In this document: one piece after another, positions 1 to 6,706 of the stretch | How positions within the stretch are numbered: the stretch's first letter is position 1 | Layout of the letters: every line of letters begins with the position of its first letter | Assembly (NCBI GenBank): GCA_030425185.1 | Contig: JAUIAU010000019.1 | Coordinates: forward strand, 1 to 57,380 | Source: Alphaproteobacteria bacterium | Lineage (GTDB): Bacteria > Pseudomonadota > Alphaproteobacteria > Rhodobacterales > Rhodobacteraceae | DNA: 57,380 nt | Direction of reading: 5' to 3' | Notes under the pieces: generated by a model | Told to the model about the DNA's origin: nothing | The model's input: only the letters and a program-made list of their open reading frames with translations | Databases searched by the model: none | Program-made: the position numbers and the translations under genes

Positions 1-880
1 TGTCCTCGGACTCGTCCCCGGTCTTGTCGCGGTCGAGATACTTGCCCTCGCTCTCCTCGCCCTCGATCAGTTCGAGGTAGGAGCGCCAGAAGAACGCGAT
101 GGCCTGAAGGAACACGATCACGCAGAAGGTGACGATCAGGACCTTGAACAGGAAGTAGGCGTTGAAGCCGTTCGGGCTGAAGCCGATGGTCTCGACGTTC
201 CAGCGGAAGATGCGCGACTGCATCATCATCCTGTCGAGCTGGCTGGTCGAGGTCACGGACGGCGTCATCAGGTGACGCCACATGAAGAACCACGCGTAGA
301 GATAGGTCAGCGTGATCGCGGGCATCATGAAGAACAGACACCCGAACATGTCGATCATCTTCTTGGTGCGGTACTTCACGGCGGAATAGACGAGGTCCAC
401 CCGCACATGGCCGCCCTGCACGAAAGTGTAGGAGACGCACAGGCAGACCACGAGGGCGTTGTAGAACTTCAGCTCTTCCGCCCACCAGCTCAGGTCCTGC
501 GTGAAGGCCGTGCCGAGCGGGCCGAGCTGGATCTCGGCCACCCGGAAGATGCGCTGCAGGAAGACGATCATCACCTGTTGCAGCACCATCAGCAGGCCCG
601 CCCAGGCCGCCGTTCGGCCGACGGCGTTCGCGAAGCCCTCGAGGATGCGCACGCCCCACCACAGGATCTCGCGCTTCCAGGCCATGCCGAGCGCGGTGAT
701 CACGAGGAAGGTCGTGAAGACGACGAAGAAGAACTCGACCGACGCTCCGTAATAGATGAAGCGCATGACCGCTTCCGGGTTGGACCAGTTCAGCCAGTCC
801 CCGGGATGGGTCAGGGCGACGACGAGGTAATGGGGCGCAAACACGATGTTTTGCAGCACCCAGAGCAGAAATTCGAACAT
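1..880 (-). CDS. TRAP transporter small permease (DctQ type), 3' end outside window
   Basis: This is the small membrane subunit of a tripartite ATP-independent periplasmic (TRAP) transporter, which with a large permease moves a substrate delivered by the binding protein using an ion gradient. The ATG at 880 opens a frame (MFEFLLWVLQN...) that runs off the left edge, giving 293 residues so far. Hydrophobic segments lie at about residues 30-55, 75-100, 135-160, 165-195 and 235-265. The visible C-terminal part is acidic and charged (EGEESEGK...DKTGDESED). It is longer than the usual 160-190 residue DctQ, as is typical of the small permeases paired with TakP/mannitol-type binding proteins. The binding-protein gene lies just upstream on the same strand; the large permease gene is expected beyond the left edge. 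Confidence 0.85.
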   Translation of the reverse strand, partial: MFEFLLWVLQNIVFAPHYLVVALTHPGDWLNWSNPEAVMRFIYYGASVEFFFVVFTTFLVITALGMAWKREILWWGVRILEGFANAVGRTAAWAGLLMVLQQVMIVFLQRIFRVAEIQLGPLGTAFTQDLSWWAEELKFYNALVVCLCVSYTFVQGGHVRVDLVYSAVKYRTKKMIDMFGCLFFMMPAITLTYLYAWFFMWRHLMTPSVTSTSQLDRMMMQSRIFRWNVETIGFSPNGFNAYFLFKVLIVTFCVIVFLQAIAFFWRSYLELIEGEESEGKYLDRDKTGDESED

Positions 881-956
881 GCGGTAGCCCCCCGGGGACG
901 CCCTCTCGTGCAGGCAGGCGTCGGACAGTTATTCGAGCGCAAGCGCAAAATCCTGC

Positions 957-975
957 CCGGCGCGCCACGCGCCGG
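957..975 (-). terminator. Intercistronic hairpin between TRAP genes
   Basis: Perfect 8-bp inverted repeat CCGGCGCG-TGG-CGCGCCGG on the minus strand. It lies just after the binding-protein stop codon and is followed by TTTT (complement of 947-950). It may be a leaky terminator or an mRNA-protecting stem that makes the binding protein more abundant than the permeases, as is common for binding-protein operons; that role is inferred. Confidence 0.5.
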
Positions 976-998
976 ACAGGGTCCGTCTCAGGTCAGGA

Positions 999-2081
999 TC
1001 AGCCGGTCACGCGGTCGCGCTGGCGGATGTACTCGCCGTCACCGATGCTCCACCACTTCGAGGTCGAGCTCATCGACGAGAAGTAGCTCTCTGCGATCTT
1101 CGCGTAGAGCGGATCCGCCATGTTGGCTTCACGCACTTCGGCCGAGGCGCGGCCGAACGCATCCCAGACGTCATCCGGGAACTCGCGGACCTGCACGCCT
1201 TCGGCCTGCAGACGCGCCAGCGCCGCGCCGTTCTCGGCCAGCGACATGCCGAAGTTGTTGGCATGGGTCGCTTCGCAGGCGAACTCGACGATCTTCTGCT
1301 GGGCGGGGGTCAGGCTCTCCCAGACATCGAGGTTCATCGACAGGGCGAGCGCCGAGCCCGGCTCGTGGAAGCCGGCGGTGTAGTAGATCTTGGTGACTTC
1401 CTGGAAGCCGAGACGCTCGTCCGCGAACGGACCGATCCACTCGGCGCCGTCGATCTGGCCCGAGGCCAGCGCCTGGTAGATTTCGCCGCCGGGGATGTTC
1501 TGCACCGAGGCGCCGAGCACGCCGAGCACCTGGCCGCCCTGGCCCGGCATCCGGAAGCGCAGACCCTGCAGGTCTTCTGCCGAGGTGATTTCCTTGTTGA
1601 ACCAGCCGCCCGGCTGCATCGCGGTGTTGCCCGCGAGGAAGGGCTTCAGGTTGAACAGGCTGGCCAGCTCGTGGTGCAGCTCCATGCCGCCCTGGTGGTA
1701 GTACCAGGCCATCATCTCGACGCCGGTCATGCCGAACGGCACGGCGGTGAAGAAGGCGAAGCCCGGGTGCTGGTTGAGGAAGTAGTACTCGGCCGAGTGG
1801 TAGAGGTCAGCCTGGCCCGAGGACACGGCGTCGAACACCTCGAAGGCGCCGACGAGCGAGCCGGCCGGCATCTTGTTGATGGTCAGCAGGCCGTCCGACA
1901 TCTCGGTGATGGCGCGGGCAGCGTAGTTGGCCGCGTCGTCGAAGATGGCGAAGCCATCCGGAACCGACGTGACCATGGTGAGTTCGCGCTTGCCCTGTGC
2001 GTAAGCCGGTGCGGCGAGAGCCGACGCGGCTGCGGCCGAGCCGCCGAGCGCAGAGGTGCGCAGGAATGAACGACGATCCAT
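999..2081 (-). CDS. TRAP transporter substrate-binding protein (DctP/TakP-like)
   Basis: Periplasmic solute receptor of a TRAP transporter, 360 residues. The start at 2081 follows an AGGA ribosome site, and the protein opens with a twin-arginine motif, RRSFLR at residues 3-8, then a hydrophobic stretch ending APAYAQ near residue 29, so export by the Tat route is likely. The block GLRFRMPGQGG carries the Arg that pairs with a carboxylate in this family. The later AEWIGPFADERLGF resembles the EWVGP region of TakP-like receptors, which bind 2-oxo acids and related monocarboxylates. The exact ligand is not readable from sequence. The small permease follows 118 nt downstream. The longer open frame upstream of 2081 crosses the promoter region and was not used. 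Confidence 0.92.
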   Translation of the reverse strand: MDRRSFLRTSALGGSAAAASALAAPAYAQGKRELTMVTSVPDGFAIFDDAANYAARAITEMSDGLLTINKMPAGSLVGAFEVFDAVSSGQADLYHSAEYYFLNQHPGFAFFTAVPFGMTGVEMMAWYYHQGGMELHHELASLFNLKPFLAGNTAMQPGGWFNKEITSAEDLQGLRFRMPGQGGQVLGVLGASVQNIPGGEIYQALASGQIDGAEWIGPFADERLGFQEVTKIYYTAGFHEPGSALALSMNLDVWESLTPAQQKIVEFACEATHANNFGMSLAENGAALARLQAEGVQVREFPDDVWDAFGRASAEVREANMADPLYAKIAESYFSSMSSTSKWWSIGDGEYIRQRDRVTG

Positions 2082-2452
2082 TTTGGTCCTCCCAAGTGTT
2101 ATAGCCCGCCTCTCGACGGGCGGATCGTTACAGTGAGGGCAGCCTAGCGGTAAACATACCGGACCAAAATACCTGATAGCGCAGGACGCTCCGCGAATTT
2201 CCCCGACAAGACCCGTCCTGTGGGCAGTTTGATTGCAGAAGGGATGCAAAACCGGGCAGTTCTCGCGCCTCGGTTGCAATCGGACCGGCAAAACCGGCCT
2301 CCGGACGCCCCTGGCGCCTGTGTCGATTCGGCGCGCAGAGGGGGGATTGCGGGAAATGTGGCAGCGACAGGGCCACGGCCAGTCCTCGGCAGAATACCGC
2401 TTAAATTGCAATGCAACTTGCGATACACGTCTAACGTGTAGCGTGACACGGC
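2082..2452. promoter_or_regulatory. Divergent intergenic region with two short palindromes
   Basis: This 371-nt gap separates the divergent TRAP operon and the EAL gene and must hold both promoters. Close to the EAL gene are TTGCA-A-TGCAA (about 2406-2416) and TACACG-TCTAA-CGTGTA (about 2424-2440), both perfect inverted repeats about one and a half helical turns apart. They look like operator half-sites, but no regulator can be named. I see no convincing gene here. Confidence 0.35.
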
Positions 2453-3883
2453 GTGCGAGTGACCATCTGGGCAAACGGGGGCCACTGCGTGACGGATCCA
2501 GTTCTGACCGGCAGCCTCGCCGGGCTGGCGATTGTGCTCGGCCTCGGCGGCGGCGGTGCCCTTCTCTGCCGCGCCTGCGCGCGCCTGCGCGGACGCCCCC
2601 CGGCCCTGCCGCGCCGCGATCCCCTGACCGGGTGCCTGACCCGCACCGCCTTTACTGCAGCGCTGGCAGATGACCTTCGGCGGCAGGCCGTGACGGTCTG
2701 CGTGCTGGACCTCGACCACTTCGAAAGCGTCAACGACACCTGGGGACATGCCACCGGCGATGCCCTGCTGGCCGCGGTCGGACGCTGCCTGCGCGAGCGG
2801 CTCGGGTCGGGCGCGCGGATTACCCGGCTGGGCTCGGACGCTTTCTGGGTGGCGCTGCCCGGCCCGGCCCGGCAGGCGAACGCCGACCGCCTCGAAGCCG
2901 CCCGCCAGGCCATCGGCGCGGTGATCCCGACGCCCGAGTTGCCGCATGTCACCCGCAGCGCCAGTGCCGGGGTCATCCACGTGCCTGCCGGGACCGATCC
3001 GGCCGAGGCGATCCGCGCCGCCGATCTCGCGCTGGCGCTGGCCAAGGCGCAGGGCCGCGACCAGCTCGAAGCCGACGCCGAGGCGGTGCACCGCGCCGCC
3101 GCCGCCCGCGCCCGCCGGCCCGGCCCCGACGGCATCCGCGCCGGGCTCGACCGTGACGAGTTCACCTATTTCGTGCAACCGGTGCGCGACCTGTCCACCG
3201 ACCGCGTGCTGGGGGTAGAGGCCCTGCTGCGCTGGGTCCGGCCGGACGGCCGCGTGCTGACCCCGGACCAGTTCCTCGGCGACCCGGCCCTGCCCGGCAC
3301 CCGCCCGATCCGGCCTCCTCTCGAGATGACCCGGGCGCTGGCGGCGATGTTCGCCACCCTGCCCGAGCCCTGCTTCACCGCCTTCAACCTGTCGGGGCGG
3401 GTTCTGCGCAGCGCCGACACCGGCGCCCGGCTGCGCGCGCTGATCGAGACCGTCGATCCGGCCCGTCTCGTCTTCGAGATCGTCGAGGATGCCGGGATCG
3501 AGGACGATCCGGCCGCCCTTCCCCTGCTCCGCGACCTGCGGCAGGCCGGCGCGCGCATCGCGCTCGACGATTTCGGCACCGGGCGGTCGAACCTCGCGCG
3601 GCTTCTGACGCTGCCGGTCGATATCGTGAAGTTCGACCGGACCTTTACCGTCGCGGCGACCCGACCGCGCGCCCGGGCCATTCTTGCCCGGCAGATCGCG
3701 ATGGCCGAGGACCTCGGTCTCGACATGATCGCCGAGGGGCTGGAGACCGAGGCGCAGCGGGCGCTTCTGCTCGATCTCGGCCTTCGCAGCGGCCAGGGCT
3801 ACCTGCTCGGCACGCCCGCCCCCGCAACCGACTGGGCCACCCGGATCGCCGCGGATCGCCGCCCGGCACAGGCCGCCGAATGA
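2453..3883 (+). CDS. Membrane-anchored c-di-GMP phosphodiesterase with degenerate GGDEF domain
   Basis: A 476-residue cyclic-di-GMP protein. An N-terminal hydrophobic helix (about residues 15-40) is followed by a GGDEF domain and an EAL domain. The GGDEF signature is degenerate, GSDAF at residues 127-131, with no recognisable RxxD inhibitory site before it, so cyclase activity is unlikely and the domain may only sense GTP or partners. The EAL domain keeps its expected metal and catalytic residues: EALLRW from E256, the pair D372-D373 in DDFGTG, K393, E428 in AEGLE and Q448. It is therefore predicted to degrade c-di-GMP. The start is the GTG at 2453; a GTG at 2489, 12 codons later, is also possible because neither has a strong ribosome site. 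It is divergent from the TRAP genes and has no obvious operon partner. Confidence 0.85.
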   Translation: MRVTIWANGGHCVTDPVLTGSLAGLAIVLGLGGGGALLCRACARLRGRPPALPRRDPLTGCLTRTAFTAALADDLRRQAVTVCVLDLDHFESVNDTWGHATGDALLAAVGRCLRERLGSGARITRLGSDAFWVALPGPARQANADRLEAARQAIGAVIPTPELPHVTRSASAGVIHVPAGTDPAEAIRAADLALALAKAQGRDQLEADAEAVHRAAAARARRPGPDGIRAGLDRDEFTYFVQPVRDLSTDRVLGVEALLRWVRPDGRVLTPDQFLGDPALPGTRPIRPPLEMTRALAAMFATLPEPCFTAFNLSGRVLRSADTGARLRALIETVDPARLVFEIVEDAGIEDDPAALPLLRDLRQAGARIALDDFGTGRSNLARLLTLPVDIVKFDRTFTVAATRPRARAILARQIAMAEDLGLDMIAEGLETEAQRALLLDLGLRSGQGYLLGTPAPATDWATRIAADRRPAQAAE

Positions 3884-3980
3884 CGTCCGGATTTGCGCAA
3901 ACCTGCGCGGGCCGCAGCCGCCGCGCAACAATCGAACGGAAAAAAGCGGCGCCGCGACAGATTATCCGCGCGCTTCGCGG

Positions 3981-4009
3981 TTGACGCCCCCTCGACCCGC
4001 GCCTAGTGT
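3981..4009 (+). promoter_or_regulatory. Predicted sigma-70 promoter of the ilv leader
   Basis: TTGACG at 3981-3986 and TAGTGT at 4004-4009 are separated by exactly 17 nt. This puts transcription start near 4016, about 20 nt before the leader peptide start. The match is by eye. Confidence 0.55.
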
Positions 4010-4037
4010 CCCCGCCACGAAGGAAAGGACCCGACGG

Positions 4038-4085
4038 ATGCACGGCATTCTCGTAATCGTAGGAGACGGGCGCATGGGCCGGTAA
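4038..4085 (+). CDS. ilv operon leader peptide (attenuator peptide)
   Basis: A 15-codon reading frame, MHGILVIVGDGRMGR, preceded by an AAGGAAAGGA ribosome site. Codons 4-8 are Ile-Leu-Val-Ile-Val, the three branched-chain amino acids made by the pathway of the downstream gene. Both valines use GTA, a codon that is rare in this GC-rich genome. This is the classical arrangement for ribosome-mediated attenuation: slow translation of these codons, when charged Ile/Leu/Val tRNAs are short, should favour the antiterminator and let transcription reach the acetolactate synthase gene. The peptide itself probably has no other function. Confidence 0.85.
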   Translation: MHGILVIVGDGRMGR

Positions 4086-4114
4086 CGGTTTGACCCGTTT
4101 GGTTCCCTGCGCCC
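4068..4114 (+). promoter_or_regulatory. Predicted antiterminator stem of the ilv attenuator
   Basis: GGGCGCA (4068-4074), inside the leader peptide codons, is the exact complement of TGCGCCC (4108-4114). Pairing continues as GGG (4076-4078) with CCC (4105-4107) past a bulged T, and an inner AACGG (4084-4088)/CCGTT (4095-4099) stem caps it. The 3' side shares CCC at 4112-4114 with the 5' arm of the terminator, so the two structures exclude each other. A ribosome reaching the stop codon would cover the 5' side and allow the terminator. Confidence 0.7.
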
Positions 4115-4139
4115 CCGAGTGTCCCACCGGGGGTTTTTT
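4112..4139 (+). terminator. ilv attenuator terminator
   Basis: CCCCCG (4112-4117) pairs with CGGGGG (4128-4133). The inner GTG/CAC pairing around a TCC loop extends the stem past one bulged A, and six T residues follow (4134-4139). It lies about 50 nt before the ilvB start, so it must be read through for expression. Confidence 0.85.
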
Positions 4140-4187
4140 ATTGGCTGGCGGTCCGAGGCGGGTCCGCACCGAGAACGGAGAGAGACG

Positions 4188-5948
4188 ATGACGGCGGAGA
4201 CGATGACCGGCGCCCAGATGGTGGTTCAGGCCCTGATCGACCAGGGCGTGGACACGGTATTCGGATATCCCGGCGGGGCCGTCCTTCCGATCTATGACGA
4301 GATCTTCCAGCAGCAGAAGATCAAGCACATCCTCGTGCGCCACGAACAGGGCGCCGCCCACGCCGCCGAAGGCTATGCCCGTGCGACCGGCAAGCCGGGC
4401 GTGGTCCTCGTGACCTCCGGCCCGGGCGCGACCAACGCCGTCACCGGGATCACCGACGCGCTGATGGACTCGATCCCGATGGTCGTCCTGACCGGTCAGG
4501 TGCCGACCTTCATGATCGGCTCGGACGCCTTCCAGGAGGCCGACACCGTCGGCATCACCCGGCCCTGCACCAAGATGAACTGGCTGGTGAAGGACACCGA
4601 CGAGCTGGCCAACACCATTCACGAGGCCTTCCACATCGCGACCCATGGCCGCCCCGGCCCGGTTCTGGTCGATATCCCGAAGGATGTGCAGTTCGCCTCC
4701 GGGACCTACGTGCCGCCGCAGAAGGCGCGGACCGAGCACTACCGGCCGCGGGTCAAGGGCGACATCGACCGGATCACCGAGCTGGTGGCCGCGCTCGAAA
4801 CCGCCGAGCGGCCGATCTTCTATACCGGCGGCGGCGTGATCAACTCGGGGACCGCCGCCAGCCAGCTCCTGCGGGAACTGGTGGACGCGACCGGGATCCC
4901 GGTGACCTCGACCCTGATGGGTCTCGGGGCCTACCCGGCCTCGGGCAAGCATTGGGTCGGCATGCTCGGGATGCACGGTCTCTACGAGGCCAACTGGGCG
5001 ATGCATGACTGCGACCTGATGATCAACATCGGTGCCCGCTTCGACGACCGGATCACCGGGCGGATCGACGCCTTCTCGCCCGGCTCGCGCAAGGCGCACA
5101 TCGACATCGACCCGTCCTCGATCAACAAGGTGGTCAAGACCGACTTCCCGATCGTCGGCGACGTGGCGCATGTGCTGGAAGACATGCTGCGGATCTGGAA
5201 GGCGCGCGGCCGCAAGGTGAACAAGCCCGCTCTTGAAACCTGGTGGACGCAGATCGAGGCGTGGAAGGCGGTCCGCTCCCTCGACTTCAAGAACTCCGAG
5301 ACCACGATCAAGCCGCAGCATGCCCTGCAGCGGCTCGAGGCGCTGACCAGGGACCACCCGAAGCGCTACATTGCGACCGAGGTGGGGCAGCACCAGATGT
5401 GGGCCGCGCAGTATCTCGGCTTCGACGCGCCGAACCGCTGGCTGACCTCGGGCGGCCTCGGCACCATGGGCTACGGCTTCCCGGCCTCGATCGGGGCGCA
5501 GGTCGCGCACCCGGACGCGCTGGTCATCAACGTGGCGGGCGAGGCCTCGTGGCTGATGAACATGCAGGAGATGGGCACCGCCATCCAGTATGACCTGCCG
5601 GTCAAGCAGTTCATCCTGAACAACGAACGCCTCGGCATGGTGCGCCAGTGGCAGGAACTGCTGCACGGCGAGCGCTATTCGCACTCGTGGTCCGAGGCCC
5701 TGCCCGATTTCGTGAAGCTCGCCGAAGCCTTCGGGGCCAAGGGCATCCTCTGCAAGGACCCGAAGGACCTCGACGACGCGATCATGGAGATGCTGCGCTA
5801 CGACGGCCCGGTGATCTTCGACTGCCTGGTCGAGAAGCACGAGAACTGCTTCCCGATGATCCCGAGCGGCAAGGCCCACAACGAGATGCTGCTGGGCGAG
5901 GCCGAGACGCAGGGCGTGATCGACGCCAAGGGCTCGGTCCTCGTGTGA
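4188..5948 (+). CDS. ilvB: Acetolactate synthase large (catalytic) subunit
   Basis: Catalyses the first common step of isoleucine, valine and leucine synthesis: pyruvate plus pyruvate or 2-oxobutyrate to acetolactate or acetohydroxybutyrate, using thiamine diphosphate, Mg and FAD. The protein has 586 residues, normal for the family, starting at the ATG at 4188 behind GGAG. The cofactor-activating Glu is E53 in RHEQGAAHAAEGYARA, followed by the TSGPGATN block. The C-terminal cofactor motif reads GEASWLMN...NNERLGM instead of the textbook GDGS, with Glu in place of Asp. It is also called ilvI in some annotations. Expression appears controlled by the attenuator at 4038-4139. Its regulatory subunit is encoded at 8480, separated by two unrelated genes. 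Confidence 0.97.
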   Translation: MTAETMTGAQMVVQALIDQGVDTVFGYPGGAVLPIYDEIFQQQKIKHILVRHEQGAAHAAEGYARATGKPGVVLVTSGPGATNAVTGITDALMDSIPMVVLTGQVPTFMIGSDAFQEADTVGITRPCTKMNWLVKDTDELANTIHEAFHIATHGRPGPVLVDIPKDVQFASGTYVPPQKARTEHYRPRVKGDIDRITELVAALETAERPIFYTGGGVINSGTAASQLLRELVDATGIPVTSTLMGLGAYPASGKHWVGMLGMHGLYEANWAMHDCDLMINIGARFDDRITGRIDAFSPGSRKAHIDIDPSSINKVVKTDFPIVGDVAHVLEDMLRIWKARGRKVNKPALETWWTQIEAWKAVRSLDFKNSETTIKPQHALQRLEALTRDHPKRYIATEVGQHQMWAAQYLGFDAPNRWLTSGGLGTMGYGFPASIGAQVAHPDALVINVAGEASWLMNMQEMGTAIQYDLPVKQFILNNERLGMVRQWQELLHGERYSHSWSEALPDFVKLAEAFGAKGILCKDPKDLDDAIMEMLRYDGPVIFDCLVEKHENCFPMIPSGKAHNEMLLGEAETQGVIDAKGSVLV

Positions 5949-6000
5949 TCCGGCGGGGCGGGTAGTCCCTGCCCTGCCCCGACCCTCCACAGCGAACAGG

Positions 6001-6030
6001 AAGGGCGCCCCCGCCGGGAGCGCCCTTTTT
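6001..6030 (+). terminator. Rho-independent terminator after ilvB
   Basis: AAGGGCGC (6001-6008) pairs with GCGCCCTT (6020-6027), with an inner CCC/GGG pairing in the loop, and is followed by a run of T to 6030. It would end the attenuated ilvB transcript before the next gene. Confidence 0.8.
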
Positions 6031-6218
6031 CCGTGGCCGTGCTCACCCCGGCCCGAGGCCCCCTGACCCGCCCCCGAGACGCGGGGTTGCGCCGAGGGAC
6101 TCGTCTGATAGCCTGATTCCGTCAAAAAATGTCGTTTTTGATCCATGTGACCCGCCCCTGCGCGGGTCCGCGTCGATCGGGAGCGGCGACAGAAAGACGA
6201 CAGGAAGGAGGGCCTCCC

Positions 6219-6638
6219 TTGTTCAAACATCTGATGGTGCCGGTCGATCTGGGTCACATCGACAAGCTCGACCGCGCCCTGAAGACGGCGGCCGATCTCG
6301 CCGCGCACTACGGGGCCAAGGTCACCTACGTCGGGGTGACCTCGCCCCAGCCCGGCGCGGTAGCCCACAGCCCGGAGGAGTTCGCCGAGAAACTGGCGCG
6401 CTTTGCCGCCGGGCAGACCGAACTGACCGGCATCGAGCGGGCCGGCAGCCATGCGATCACGGTGCATGACCCGTCCATCGACCTCGACCGCAAGCTGGCA
6501 GAGGCGGCCGAGACCCTCGGCTGCGACCTGATCGTGATGGGCAGTCACATCCCGAAACGCCTCGACCTCGGCAGCCACGGCGGACACCTCGCCGCGCTCA
6601 CGCATCGCTCGGTGATGCTGGTCCGCGACGCGGCCTGA
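6219..6638 (+). CDS. Universal stress protein, UspA family
   Basis: A 139-residue single-domain Usp protein (LFKHLMVPVDLGHIDKLDRALKTA...). The start is TTG at 6219, behind a strong GGAGG at spacing 7; an in-frame ATG at 6129 lies too far upstream without a ribosome site. The C-terminal nucleotide loop GSHIPKRLDLGSHGGHLAAL keeps the GS pair but lacks the second Gly of the usual GxxG, so ATP binding is uncertain. It ends 68 nt before a BCCT transporter. Usp proteins are known as partners of osmolyte transporters (for example TeaD with the TeaABC ectoine transporter), so a regulatory role for the next gene is a reasonable inference. Confidence 0.88.
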   Translation: MFKHLMVPVDLGHIDKLDRALKTAADLAAHYGAKVTYVGVTSPQPGAVAHSPEEFAEKLARFAAGQTELTGIERAGSHAITVHDPSIDLDRKLAEAAETLGCDLIVMGSHIPKRLDLGSHGGHLAALTHRSVMLVRDAA

Positions 6639-6706
6639 CCGCGACGGCGCGCTGCAAACGGCGGCGCCGTGCGCGGACGCCCCGGACACGCACAAAGGAA
6701 ATGCGC

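Noticed and set aside
3645-6695. A 1016-codon open frame on the minus strand opposite ilvB and part of the EAL gene
   Set aside because: It mirrors the codon bias of high-GC genes on the other strand, has no recognisable domain, and overlaps clear genes.
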